The notes under the pieces are model-generated. The model had not been told where the DNA came from. It made no database searches and was given only the letters and a program-made list of their open reading frames with translations. From contig CAYOVG010000032.1 in assembly GCA_964407285.1 (NCBI GenBank), positions 1-30,528 on the forward strand: a stretch of DNA of 30,528 nt. The letters are read 5' to 3'. The position numbers and the translations under genes are program-made. This DNA comes from CAYOVG01 sp964407285 (GTDB taxonomy: Bacteria > Desulfobacterota > Syntrophobacteria > Syntrophobacterales > Syntrophobacteraceae). Positions 1-8,671 of this stretch are shown one piece after another (position 1 is the stretch's first letter; each line of letters opens with the position of its first letter).

Positions 1-1
1 C

Positions 2-391
2 ATTCCCAAGGTCCACCGGTTCCTGGTGGAGGAGGGCGTGCGGGACCAGGTGACGCTCATCGCCAGCGGCGGCATCCGGACGGCTTATGACCTCATGAAG
101 GCCATCGCCCTCGGCGCCGACGGGATCGTGGAGGGCACGGCCGGCATGGTTGCGCTCGAGTGCATCCGTTGCGCCTCGTGCGAGAGCGGGCGCGGCTGCC
201 CGAGGGGCATCGCCACGACGGACACGGAACTCGCCGAGAAGATACAGGTGGATTGGGGCACGCAGAGGGTCTACAACCTCTACGCCTCATGGCGCAAGCA
301 GATCGTGGAAATTCTCAGGCGCTTCGGCATGCGGAGCGTCCGGGAGATGGTCGGCAGGACCGACTGCCTCGGACACCTGGACTATGAGTAG
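2..391 (+). CDS. Glutamate synthase FMN-domain subunit, C-terminal end (partial)
   Basis: This is the last 129 codons of a gene that begins before the window; the frame is open from base 2 to TAG at 389-391. The visible part has the end of a TIM-barrel FMN/glutamate synthase domain: an IASGGIRTAYDLMKAIALGADG phosphate-binding strand-loop (residues about 19-40 of the fragment), then a cysteine cluster CIRCASC...GC that in this family binds an iron-sulfur centre. Known role: the FMN domain reduces the imine formed from 2-oxoglutarate and ammonia to glutamate. The next gene, 42 bases downstream, supplies amidotransferase and GXGXG domains, so the two probably form a split GltB-type enzyme as in archaea and deltaproteobacteria. 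The family is clear; the electron donor is not visible. Confidence 0.88.
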   Translation: MPKVHRFLVEEGVRDQVTLIASGGIRTAYDLMKAIALGADGIVEGTAGMVALECIRCASCESGRGCPRGIATTDTELAEKIQVDWGTQRVYNLYASWRKQIVEILRRFGMRSVREMVGRTDCLGHLDYE

Positions 392-433
392 GTCCCCAAG
401 GGCGAAACAGACCAGAATCGGAGTATCAGGAGT

Positions 434-3091
434 ATGAACAAGAAGGGATTCTCTACCGCGGAAAGGATTATTGCCTCCAGGGGACGACTCCTCGAGGAGT
501 ATCCGCCGAGCCGCGAATCAAAGCAGGCGGAAGAAGGGGGATGCGGCGTAACCGGATTTGCGTGCTCCATCCCCGTGGGCGGCCGGCACATATTCGAGCC
601 GTCGAAGCAGATGCACAACCGGGGCAACGGCAAGGGCGGCGGCATTGCGGCCGTGGGGTTCGTTCCGGAGGAACTGGGCGTATCCCGGGAGATTTTGGAC
701 AGCCACTACATGCTGCAGGTGGCGCTCATCGACCCGGACGACAAGTCGATTCCAGGGGCGGTCGAGGAAAAATTCATCAAGCCGTGCTTCGACGTCGCCA
801 GGGCCGAAAAGATCCCGACCGTGGACGACTACCGGGACATTCCCGGGCTCGACGTGAGGCCGCCGGACGTGATGCGCTACTTCGTGCGCGTCAAGCCGGA
901 CGTGCTGAGGGATTTCACCGCGAAGCACCGCCTGGAAGGGTTGAAACCGGGCAGGGCCGAAGACGAATTCATGGTGCAGAATTCGTACAAGCTCAACACC
1001 ACCTTCTATTCGACGCTGGGCGACAAGAAGGCGTTCGTCCTCTCCCACGGCCGGAACATGATGATCCTGAAGATCGTGGGATACGCCGAACTGGTGGCGA
1101 GCTACTACAAGCTCGAGGACTTCAAGTCCCACATCTGGATCGCTCACCAGCGCTACCCGACCAAGGGGCGCGTGTGGCATCCGGGCGGAGCGCACCCCTT
1201 CAGCGGCATGGACGAAGCGCTGGTGCACAACGGGGACTTCGCCAACTATATTTCCGTATGCGAGTACCTGAAGCAGCGCAAGATTTACCCCCTGTTCCAC
1301 ACGGACACGGAGGTGTCGATCCTGCTCCTCGACTTCTGGAACCGCGTCTACGGCTATCCTCTCGAATACATCATCGAGGCCATGGCCCCGACCACGGAAG
1401 CGGACTTCGATCAACTGCCCGCCGACAAGCAGAAACTCTACCGCGCCATCCAGTCCTCCCATATCCATGGGTCTCCGGACGGTCCGTGGTTTTTCATCAT
1501 CGCCCGCAACGAGCCCTACGAGAACTACTTCCAGTTGATCGGCATCACCGACACCGCCATGCTGCGGCCCCAGGTGTTCGCCCTGTCCGACGGGGAAGTG
1601 CAGATCGGGCTCGTGTGTTCCGAGAAGCAGGCGATCGACGCCACGCTCGAAAGTCTCTCCCAGGAGGACAGCCGGTTCAGCCCCATTGCCGACCGGTACT
1701 GGAACGCGAGGGGCGGGAGCCACACCGACGGCGGCTCCTTCATTTTCACCGTCAAGCGGGATAACGGGGCCATGCGGCTCACCTGCACGGACAAGTTCGG
1801 AAGGGAAGTGAAGGCCAACCCGGACCGCAAGCCGTGCGACCGGGCCGCGACGGTCACGGCTCCGGACCGGGCGGAGGAGTTGTCCGGGAAGATCGCGCAA
1901 ATGGTTCGCGAAGAGAGCGCCATTGGGATCTTCGAGCACCTGAGAGGCGAGATGGCGACCATGGATTTCAACACCCTGCGCTGGATCTGCGGCGAAATGA
2001 CAAAGGCCGCCGCGTCGGGGGACGAAGCGCGGGACAAGATCATCGAAGCGCTCACTCTCCTCAACGACCGCAGGTACGGAACGGGCGACAAGAGAAGGTC
2101 CTCGGTGCTCTGGATCGTCCGGACGGCCCTTACCGCCATCTTCGACGCCACGCCGCGGATGGACGAGAAGGCGGACGGCCGCTACCGCTTCATCGACTGG
2201 AACACGCGGCATCTGCTGCGCGCCCCCCGGGGCCGTGAGGAAGTGCTCGTGGTCTACGCCAAGGAGTTTCCGCCCGAAGGGAACGACTGCGACGCCCGGC
2301 TCATGTGCGACGCCTACGCCGCGGGATGGAAGCGCTTCATCGCCTACGGGTACAAGGGGCAGCGCTTTACCGGCAACGGGTTCGGACCTGAAACCCGGGG
2401 CGTGCGGATCGACGTTTACGACAGTTCCGGGGACTACCTGGCGTCGGGCATCGACGGGATGGAAATCCGGGTGCACGGGAACGCCCAGGACCAGCTCGGC
2501 CAGATCATGAAGCAGGGCAAGCTGGTGGTCTTCGGGGACGTGGGGCAGACGTTCATGTACGGCGCGAAGGGCGGGGAGGTCTACATCATGGGCAACGCCG
2601 CGGGCCGGCCCCTCATCAACGCCGTGGGACGCCCGAGGGTGGTCGTCAACGGCACGGCGCTCGACTACCTGGCCGAAAGTTTCATGGCGGGCAACCCGCA
2701 TGCGGGCGGCGGCTTCGTGGTGCTCAACGGCATAGGGTTCGACACCGAGGGAAAAGTGGTGGAGCTGCCCACGCCCTATCCGGGATCGAACCTTTTCTCG
2801 CTCGCATCCGGCGGCGCCATTTTCGCCAGGGACCCGCACCGGAAACTGATGCAGGACCAGTTGAACGGCGGGGAACTCGTCGAACTCACCGAAGAAGACT
2901 GGGCGCTCATTCTGCCCTACCTGGAGGAGAACGAAAGGCTCTTCGGCGTCTCCATAGCCGACGACCTGCTCACGGTGAACGGCGTGAAAAAGCGGCCGGA
3001 GGAAGTGTACAGGAAGGTGCAGCCCGTGCAGATGGCCGTGCTTACCGGTGGGATGCAGACCTCGAAAGTCAAGATGGCCGCCGACATATAG
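434..3091 (+). CDS. Glutamate synthase subunit: class II glutamine amidotransferase plus GXGXG domain
   Basis: 885 residues. The N-terminal class II (Ntn-type) glutamine amidotransferase has its nucleophile Cys37 in the motif GGCGVTGF, so the first 36 residues look like a propeptide to be removed, as in GltB. Family motifs follow: HQRYPTKGRVWHPGGAHPF, VHNGD (about 272-276) and HTDTE. The middle, about 455-650, matches nothing I recognise. The C-terminal part, about 655-780, is a GXGXG beta-helix (repeats such as GNAQDQLGQIMKQGKLVVFGDVGQ and GNAAGRPL), the structural domain of glutamate synthase large subunits. Predicted role: release ammonia from glutamine and channel it to the FMN subunit encoded just upstream. 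GGAG at 420-423 sits 10 bases before ATG 434; a second AGGAG lies almost against the start. Likely co-transcribed with the preceding gene and possibly with metV 46 bases later. Confidence 0.88.
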   Translation: MNKKGFSTAERIIASRGRLLEEYPPSRESKQAEEGGCGVTGFACSIPVGGRHIFEPSKQMHNRGNGKGGGIAAVGFVPEELGVSREILDSHYMLQVALIDPDDKSIPGAVEEKFIKPCFDVARAEKIPTVDDYRDIPGLDVRPPDVMRYFVRVKPDVLRDFTAKHRLEGLKPGRAEDEFMVQNSYKLNTTFYSTLGDKKAFVLSHGRNMMILKIVGYAELVASYYKLEDFKSHIWIAHQRYPTKGRVWHPGGAHPFSGMDEALVHNGDFANYISVCEYLKQRKIYPLFHTDTEVSILLLDFWNRVYGYPLEYIIEAMAPTTEADFDQLPADKQKLYRAIQSSHIHGSPDGPWFFIIARNEPYENYFQLIGITDTAMLRPQVFALSDGEVQIGLVCSEKQAIDATLESLSQEDSRFSPIADRYWNARGGSHTDGGSFIFTVKRDNGAMRLTCTDKFGREVKANPDRKPCDRAATVTAPDRAEELSGKIAQMVREESAIGIFEHLRGEMATMDFNTLRWICGEMTKAAASGDEARDKIIEALTLLNDRRYGTGDKRRSSVLWIVRTALTAIFDATPRMDEKADGRYRFIDWNTRHLLRAPRGREEVLVVYAKEFPPEGNDCDARLMCDAYAAGWKRFIAYGYKGQRFTGNGFGPETRGVRIDVYDSSGDYLASGIDGMEIRVHGNAQDQLGQIMKQGKLVVFGDVGQTFMYGAKGGEVYIMGNAAGRPLINAVGRPRVVVNGTALDYLAESFMAGNPHAGGGFVVLNGIGFDTEGKVVELPTPYPGSNLFSLASGGAIFARDPHRKLMQDQLNGGELVELTEEDWALILPYLEENERLFGVSIADDLLTVNGVKKRPEEVYRKVQPVQMAVLTGGMQTSKVKMAADI

Positions 3092-3137
3092 AGACAACAT
3101 ACAAAGAGGCGCGCGCGGCGCGTGATGAGGTGTTTCA

Positions 3138-3803
3138 ATGATTGTAGCTGAAAGAAAGCCTTTTGAAGAGATCAAGGAGATGCTTGCCGGGTACGGCAAG
3201 GTGTTCATTCTCGGCTGCGATACGTGTGTGGCCGTTTGCATGGCGGGGGGCAAGAAGGAAGTGGGGGTGCTCGCCTCGCAGTTGCGTATGAGCTTCAAGA
3301 AGGACGGCAAGGAAATCCGGATCGACGAGGATTCCGTCGAGAGGCAGTGCAACAAGGAGTACATGGAGCTTATTATCAGTAAGCTCAAGGAATACGACGT
3401 GGTCGTATCGATGGCCTGCGGCGCCGGGGCGCAGCTCCTGGCCGACCTTTGCGAACCCCTGCAGATTCTTCCGGGAGTGAACACGCGCTTCATCGGCATG
3501 ACGCCCCGGGACGGCCACTGGGTGGAGCGGTGCCGGGCGTGCGGCAACTGCGTGCTGGGCGAGACCGCCGGGATCTGCCCGGTCACGGTGTGCGCCAAGG
3601 GAATCCTCAACGGCCCCTGCGGCGGCACGGACCACGGCAAATGCGAGGTGGACACGGAGAAGGACTGCGCCTGGACCCTCATCTACAACCGCCTGGACAA
3701 GATGGGTAAGCTGGACAACATCCGGAAGGCGTTCCCGCCCAGGAACCACGGCGCACAGACCAACCCCGCAGCCCAAATTCATGAGGCATACAAAGGAGAA
3801 TAG
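3138..3803 (+). CDS. metV: MetV: zinc/iron-sulfur partner of methylenetetrahydrofolate reductase
   Basis: 221 residues, rich in cysteine. It has the MetV-type pattern: GCDTCVAVC near residues 27-35, CGAGAQLL near 94-101, then CRACGNC, CPVTVCAKG, GPCGG and C-E-V-D...C-A-W up to about residue 183. MetV is the C-terminal-domain-like subunit that accompanies short MetF proteins in acetogens and related anaerobes and binds zinc or iron-sulfur clusters. It connects the reductase to an electron-transfer partner in the methyl branch of the Wood-Ljungdahl pathway. GAGGTG precedes ATG 3138 at good spacing, and only 3 bases separate its TAG from the metF start. A short GC-rich inverted repeat (ggcgcgcgcggcgcg) lies in the 46-base gap upstream. 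Cytoplasmic. Confidence 0.88.
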   Translation: MIVAERKPFEEIKEMLAGYGKVFILGCDTCVAVCMAGGKKEVGVLASQLRMSFKKDGKEIRIDEDSVERQCNKEYMELIISKLKEYDVVVSMACGAGAQLLADLCEPLQILPGVNTRFIGMTPRDGHWVERCRACGNCVLGETAGICPVTVCAKGILNGPCGGTDHGKCEVDTEKDCAWTLIYNRLDKMGKLDNIRKAFPPRNHGAQTNPAAQIHEAYKGE

Positions 3804-3806
3804 CTG

Positions 3807-4691
3807 ATGTCCGCATCGTTCAAAGATATACTCGGCTCTGGAGTATTTATTGTCACCTCGGAGGTGGGGCCGCCCAAGGGCGCGGATGTCGAGGAGATGA
3901 AGCGCCACGTGGAGTTGCTCAAGGACAAGGTGCACGGGCTCAACGTGACCGACAACCAGAGTTCGGTCATGCGCCTTTCGTCCCTCGTGGGCTGCCACCT
4001 GATCAAGGAGATGGGGGGGACGCCGATCCTGCAGATGACGGGGCGGGACCGCAACCGCATGGCCATCCAGTCCGACCTCATCAGCGCGGCCGTGCTCGGC
4101 ATCGACACGGTCCTGTGCCTCACCGGGGACCACATTAGCATGGGCGATCACAAGGACGCCAAGCCGGTCCACGATCTCGAGTCCGTGCAGATCCTGCAGG
4201 CCGTGCGGACCCTCGAAAAGGGCCGGGACATGGCGGGGAATCCGCTGAAGGGCGCGCCCAGCTTCTGCGCCGGCGCCGTCGTGACTCCGGAAGCCGATCC
4301 GATCGAGCCGCAGCTCCTCAAGTTCGAGAAGAAGATCAAGGCCGGAGCGGAATTCTTCCAGACCCAGGCGGTCTACGACCTGGAGAGTTTGAAGCGGTTC
4401 ATGGACTACGCGGGAAAGCTCGACACCAAGATCCTGGCCGGCATCGTGCTGCTGGTTTCCGCCGGGATGGCCAGGTACATGAACAAGAACGTCGCGGGGA
4501 TCAACGTTCCCGATGCGCTTATCGCCGAGATGGAAAGCGTCTCCAAGCCCGACCAGTTGAAGAAGGGCATCGAGATCGCCGGCCGGATGATCCGCAAGAT
4601 CAAGGAGGAATCCATCTGCCACGGCGTCCATATCATGGCCATCGGAAAAGAGGGTTGCGTTCCCGACATCCTTAGCGCCGCCGGAATTTAG
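3807..4691 (+). CDS. metF: MetF: 5,10-methylenetetrahydrofolate reductase
   Basis: 294 residues, the usual length of bacterial MetF. The TIM-barrel motifs are present: the catalytic Glu region TSEVGPPKGAD (about 13-23), LNVTDNQSSVMRLSS (about 47-61), LCLTGDH (about 105-111) and FFQTQAVYD (about 181-189). It interconverts methylene- and methyl-tetrahydrofolate using FAD. AAAGGAG lies 8 bases before ATG 3807 and the gene is almost contiguous with metV, as in other MetVF pairs. In Moorella and relatives, MetVF associates with HdrA/MvhD-type proteins. An hdrA-mvhD cluster lies 9 kb away here, so a physical or functional link is plausible but inferred. In a syntroph or sulfate reducer the reaction could run in the oxidative direction. 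Confidence 0.9.
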   Translation: MSASFKDILGSGVFIVTSEVGPPKGADVEEMKRHVELLKDKVHGLNVTDNQSSVMRLSSLVGCHLIKEMGGTPILQMTGRDRNRMAIQSDLISAAVLGIDTVLCLTGDHISMGDHKDAKPVHDLESVQILQAVRTLEKGRDMAGNPLKGAPSFCAGAVVTPEADPIEPQLLKFEKKIKAGAEFFQTQAVYDLESLKRFMDYAGKLDTKILAGIVLLVSAGMARYMNKNVAGINVPDALIAEMESVSKPDQLKKGIEIAGRMIRKIKEESICHGVHIMAIGKEGCVPDILSAAGI

Positions 4692-5000
4692 ACGATCCGC
4701 GGGCGGGATCGCAATTGCGCGACCAGTTTGGTGATGGGATAAACCGCTTTGCAGGAGCGGCCGGCGGCCGCGACCGGGTTGTGGAAACGCAACAGGTCGC
4801 GGCCGCCGGCCGTAACCGCACAGCGCCCCATAACCGTAGCTGAGAATGGGCTTCGCCCATTGACAAATCCCGGATCGACCTCGCTGAGCACGTGACGGCT
4901 GTCCATTTCTCGTCTCATATTCTCTACACAAGCGGAAAGGCGCTCTTTTTAGACATCGCAGCAGCCATTGCGGACGCTGCCGCGGCGCCGCGGCCCCGTA
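4692..5000. other. Convergent intergenic region with several hairpins
   Basis: There is no credible gene between the convergent metF and TPR-ATPase genes. The stretch holds a long hairpin at 4758-4812 and a small one at 4845-4861 (AATGGGC, 3-base loop, GCCCATT). It also has two short palindromes: CGCAATTGCG near 4710-4719 and CCGCGGCGCCGCGG at 4980-4993. A weak plus-strand terminator-like site lies at 4931-4949 (AGCG, 6 bases, CGCT, then T-run). Open frames here lack ribosome binding sites and recognisable products. Confidence 0.6.
4758..4812. repeat. Long perfect inverted repeat (18-bp arms) with GAAA-capped inner stem
   Basis: The arm CGGCCGGCGGCCGCGACC at 4758-4775 pairs perfectly with its reverse complement at 4795-4812. 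Inside, GTTGTG (4778-4783) pairs with CGCAAC (4788-4793, one G-T pair) around a GAAA tetraloop. Only a small internal loop (gg opposite a) separates the two helices. No T-run follows on either strand, so this is not a classical intrinsic terminator. It could be a REP-like element, an mRNA 3'-end stabiliser for metF, or a structured RNA. Confidence 0.75.
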
Positions 5001-7335
5001 TTATGAGGCGCCTCTTCCGGTTGGAGATCCGGTATCGTTCTCCCCGGAATTTCCGATTCTCTTCACAATATCCGAGGCGACCTCCATCACTTCCTTTGGA
5101 GCATGGAAATCCACTCCCGCTGAAATTTTGAGCGCGGCCACAAGAGGTTCCAGACTGGTTGCCGCGGCTGTCTTCTCTATCGCCTTCAGGGCGACCCCGG
5201 CTTGCCCGGCTGCCGCGGCGTCTACGAAAAAGTCGATAATATCGTCCGGACATTTTTCGATTAACTCGGAATCATCGGCAAAGAATACAGCCTGTTCAAA
5301 CGCCTCGGACCAGCGGCCCGCAAGACCGTAAACACTGGCCAGGGTATGGCGGAAGCTATTTTTGTCCGGGAATAACCGGGTCGCCGTTGCAGCCGCCTGA
5401 ATTGCCGCATCGAGCCGCTTTATTTCCTTTCGCTCATAGATCATCCAGGCCTTTCCATTGTGCGCCTTTGCAACCCACTCCTGGAGCCNNNNNNNNNNNN
5501 NNNNNNNNNNNNNNNNNNNNNNNNNNNNNNNNNNNNNNNNNNNNNNNNNNNNNNNNNNNNNNNNNNNNNNNNNNNNNNNNNNNNNNNNGGGTGTCCCCCG
5601 ACCCGCCGAACCGATCGATCACTCCGTCATAGGCGGCCACCGCTTCCTCGGGCTTTCCCATGCTTCCCAAAGCAACTCCCTTGTTGAGAAGGGCCGCTGC
5701 AACCTGCTCCAGGAGCCGGGTGTCCCCCGACCCGCCGAACCGATCGATCACTCCGTCATAGGCGGCCACCGCCTCCTCGGGCTTTCCCATGCTTCTTAGA
5801 GCAACTCCCTTGTTGACAAGGGCCTTTGCAACCCACTCCAGGACTCCGGTGTCTTCCGACCCGCCGAACCGCTCGATTATCCGGCTGCAAACATCGATCG
5901 CTTCCGTGAATTTTCCTTCACCAATCAAATCGGCGCTCTTGCCGATCAGCAATGCGCTCTCGGCCGAGACGGTTTCATGCGCCAATCCTTTGCCCACCAA
6001 TGGTTTCAGATAATCAGCCTCCGGCAGATCAAAAAAAGCTTGAGGTGTGTTTTTCAGAATCGACCGAAACAAGTTCGCATCTTGCCGGGTCTCTTCCAGG
6101 ATCGATCCATAGCCTCTTACGAACCAGGGGCGCAAGTCCCCGTCCACATGACAGGTTTCCTTCGCCAGGGCGCAGGCAATTGCGGTTTCGCCGTAGATGG
6201 GCACCATGCATCGGACCAGGGCTTTGACCCGATCCCCGGCACTGCCGGAGAGGCGCATGAGATGGTAGATGTTATAGAGACGCTCCGTAATCTGGTAGTA
6301 ATGGGTCCGCCCCTTCCTATCTACCTTCGTCACGGCTCCTTTTTCCACCAGCCGGTTGAGCAGTGCGCTGACCATATTCACAGCGAGACGGCTTCGTTCG
6401 GCCACGTCCTTTGCCCTGGAGGGCTCCCATAGTTCGGCCAGAGTCACAAACACCCGTCGTTCCTTGCCGGCCAGGGCCTCGACGTTGGCCTTGAAATAGG
6501 TGGTATGATCGTCGATCAGCACCACCAGGTTATCCATCAACTCCTTCAGCGGCCGGCCCGCTCCGAAATCCGCCAAGATCGCCAGGAGCCGGGGACTTCC
6601 GCCCGTGAGGATTTCCATGGGCCGGACACGATTTCCCGTCAGATCTTCGCCGGTGATGCTTTGCCACAGGACCCGACAGCCCGCCGTGTCCAGCGGAGTC
6701 AGGCAGATCTCCCGGAAGAGTTCGAAATTGGCTTTTTGCGCGTTGCGGATTTCCCCGAAATGGGTGGTGGCCGTGCTGAGCATCATCAATTCCGGATGGT
6801 TCAACAAGGTTTGTCTTATATCCCAGGCATCATCATCACTGGACTGCTCACCAAGCAGCATCTGGAGATTCTCCACCATGACCAACAGTCTTTTGCCGGC
6901 CGCGAAGTCCAAAAGCGCCGCCAGAGCACGTATCTTCAGAGCCCGGTCATCCCGCTCCGTGATCAGGGCCGCATGTTTTTTCAGAAGGCGTCCCCGGTCC
7001 TTCTCCTTTTCCTGCTCGCCGACCCACTGCAAGACCCGCAGCCAGAGTTCGCCCTCACCGGCCACATCGTACAGTTCCTCCGGCAGCACCACCGGATACC
7101 AGCCCTGGCTCAAGGTTTCATCTTGCTGAATTTCAAGAGCCAACCGGCGCACGAGCATGGTCTTGCCCATTCCTCTCGGGGCGATGACGATCACGTGCTG
7201 GTTGACCGGGCCGGTATTGTTGCGAACGATTTCCAGAAGCAGTTCCAGTTCCCGTTCTCGCACCACAAAAGAAGACAGGAGTTCTTCCTTGCTCAGAAAG
7301 GCGGGGTTGTGCTTCATGAGGCGGGATGTACTCAT
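5001..7335 (-). CDS. P-loop ATPase with C-terminal TPR repeats, interrupted by an assembly gap
   Basis: The start is taken as ATG at 7335-7333, which overlaps the upstream gene's stop as ATGA; an in-frame ATG at 7398 would overlap that gene by 67 bases. Walker A is APRGMGKT (residues about 52-59) and a Walker-B-like strand is RLLVMVENL (about 149-157, with Glu in place of the usual Asp). A winged-helix-like region follows (FVTLAEL...LLNRLVEKGAVTKVDRKGRTHYYQI), then a helical C-terminus with TPR-like repeats (GKPEEAVAAYDGVIDRFGG). The repeats are 43 residues (129 bases) long and nearly identical in DNA. 100 N at 5489-5588 fall inside them. After the gap the matching frame (LQEWVAKAHNGKAWMIYERKE...) is a different one, so the true gap is not 100 bases. 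Function unknown; a STAND- or COG1672-like signalling or defence ATPase is possible. Confidence 0.75.
5489..5588. other. Assembly gap (100 N) inside the TPR repeat tract
   Basis: Exactly 100 undetermined bases, the usual placeholder for a gap of unknown size. Both edges lie in the 129-bp TPR-coding repeat, which explains why assembly failed. The flanking coding frames do not agree across 100 bases, so repeat number and gene length are unknown. Confidence 0.95.
5589..5975. repeat. Tandem 129-bp coding repeats (43-residue TPR units)
   Basis: The same block (minus strand: TPR motif GKPEEAVAAYDGVIDRFGGSGDT and following helix) recurs with a register of exactly 129 bases. Matching GGTGTC positions are at about 5590, 5719 and 5848. 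The two copies nearest the gap differ by only a few bases, while the third (5848 onward) is clearly diverged (for example GSEDTGVLEWVAKALVNKG). This suggests recent expansion from the side nearest the gap. Confidence 0.85.
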
Positions 7336-8579
7336 ATTTTTCCATGCGCTCCCCGGCTTGGAGGATTCACGTAACTCTGAGAGAACCTTTTTTTCCACCA
7401 GTCACGGATCAGGTTGGATGAAAAGCGCCAACCGTCCATCGTTTCATGCCTGACAAGATAGCCGTCATGTTCCAGCACATCCAGCACTTCCCGCAAAACA
7501 GGACCCTTGTCTTTCAATCCCGACCGGTCGAACAGAACATCGCACATTTCCGTTTCGAGGATGTCGTTGATCGCCGCCTCCGACAAAAGGTCCAGAGCCA
7601 GAGGGATTCTTTCCTTGTCCAGGACCCTGAGCAGACGCTCCTCGTAGTCGGCCAGTTCGGCATGGCCGCGCGTGCTCAACATGGATTTCCGATAAACGCG
7701 CTCGATATCTTCGATATTCGGATTGCGTCGATTATCTTTGAACAAATCCTGGTAGAGATACCCAAAAAACATCTGGACATGGTGAGGGATGCAAACCCCG
7801 AGCAGGTCCACCATTTTTGAGGAAAGCTCCGCCGACCATTGTATGCCGGCCGTCCGAGCCAGAAGATCGAGGCATTTGCCGGCGGTTTGCGGGTCCCAGG
7901 CATCGACATGAAACGGTTGCAGGTGACCGATCGTGTGACTCAGGTCATGCCGTTTCAAAATCGGTTCCAACCCTATGGAACCGCAAATGATAAAGCAGAT
8001 CTTCTCCTGAAATTCTCCCATGACCCCGCGTAGCCAGGATAGGAAGATCTCCGCTTCTTCAGGCGATTTCTTGAGCAGGCGGGAAACCATGATGGGCAAC
8101 TCATCCATGCAGATAACGACGGGGCGGTCCGCCCTGGCCAGATCGGACAGGAGATTCCGTCCCTTGAACTGCCAGTCTCCCTTGACGCCCTCGCGAAGCT
8201 TGATCTCCAGTAGATCGGAAGCGCCGATCGAGTCTATTGCTTCAGATATCTGTTTCAGGAACGAGCTGAAAGTATCGATCACCTTCCTTGCCAATGTCCG
8301 GTGCCGGGATGCTCCCATGGACATGGCCACCACCACATCTTCCGGCGTTGAGCAGTTCTGAACATCCAGGAAGATGAGGTAGTGGGTTTCCTTTTTCTCC
8401 AGTCTTCTGAAAGTCTCCCGGATCAGGCTGGTTTTTCCCACCCTGCGGGGAGCGACTATCAAAACATGATTGCCGCCATTATCGATAGTGCGGGTTAGAA
8501 GCGCTGTTTCAGCATCACGGTCGAAAAAATCCTCACCGGTGACCCACGGGCCGTACTTATTTCTCAATCCTTGCGTCAT
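7332..8579 (-). CDS. P-loop ATPase, AAA/STAND-like (COG1672-like), unknown function
   Basis: 415 residues from ATG 8579. The start is supported by an AAGGAA ribosome binding site. A frame extension to TTG 8642 is rejected because that TTG is the first base triplet of a perfect -35 box. Walker A is APRRVGKT (residues 43-50), Walker B is PVVICMDE (about 153-160), and a sensor-like FIICGSIGLEPIL follows. The C-terminal third looks like a winged helix (LDVLEHDGYLVRHETMDGWRFSSNLIRDWWKKRF). This fits archaeal-type ATPases of the COG1672 kind. It overlaps the next gene by ATGA, so the two ATPases are translationally coupled and probably act together. The paralogue downstream shares the N-terminal layout but adds TPR repeats. 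A role in defence or regulation is only a guess. Confidence 0.8.
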   Translation of the reverse strand: MTQGLRNKYGPWVTGEDFFDRDAETALLTRTIDNGGNHVLIVAPRRVGKTSLIRETFRRLEKKETHYLIFLDVQNCSTPEDVVVAMSMGASRHRTLARKVIDTFSSFLKQISEAIDSIGASDLLEIKLREGVKGDWQFKGRNLLSDLARADRPVVICMDELPIMVSRLLKKSPEEAEIFLSWLRGVMGEFQEKICFIICGSIGLEPILKRHDLSHTIGHLQPFHVDAWDPQTAGKCLDLLARTAGIQWSAELSSKMVDLLGVCIPHHVQMFFGYLYQDLFKDNRRNPNIEDIERVYRKSMLSTRGHAELADYEERLLRVLDKERIPLALDLLSEAAINDILETEMCDVLFDRSGLKDKGPVLREVLDVLEHDGYLVRHETMDGWRFSSNLIRDWWKKRFSQSYVNPPSRGAHGKI

Positions 8580-8601
8580 CCCCGTTCCTTTCCCATCATT
8601 A

Positions 8602-8671
8602 TTGTTGCCAACAAATTTACTGGCAAAGTAGAGCTTTGTCAAGAGCTCTTTTCAACAAATATGTTGCCAAC
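8602..8671 (-). promoter_or_regulatory. Promoter and operator-like repeats for the ATPase pair
   Basis: On the minus strand, TTGACA (8642-8637), a 17-base spacer and TAAATT (8619-8614) form a good sigma-70 promoter. It is bracketed by two copies of TGTTGCCAAC, at 8603-8612 and 8662-8671. The first lies in the palindrome TTGTTGCCAACAA (8602-8614), and CAACAAATATGTTG (8653-8666) overlaps the second. A third partial copy (CTGGCAAAG) sits in the spacer. The arrangement suggests a repressor binding around the start site and upstream of -35; the regulator is not identified. Confidence 0.6.

Noticed and set aside
518..3682. A 1054-residue open frame on the minus strand
   Set aside because: Shadow of the glutamate synthase and metV genes; low-complexity His/Arg/Val-rich translation without domains.
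4931..4949. Intrinsic terminator for metF
   Set aside because: Only four base pairs in the stem; too weak to call although a T-run follows.
5589..5975. CRISPR-like direct repeats
   Set aside because: The repeats are 129 bases, contiguous, coding and in frame as TPR units; there are no unique spacers.
8580..8642. TTG start at 8642 for the first ATPase
   Set aside because: The TTG is part of the -35 box TTGACA; ATG 8579 has a ribosome binding site.
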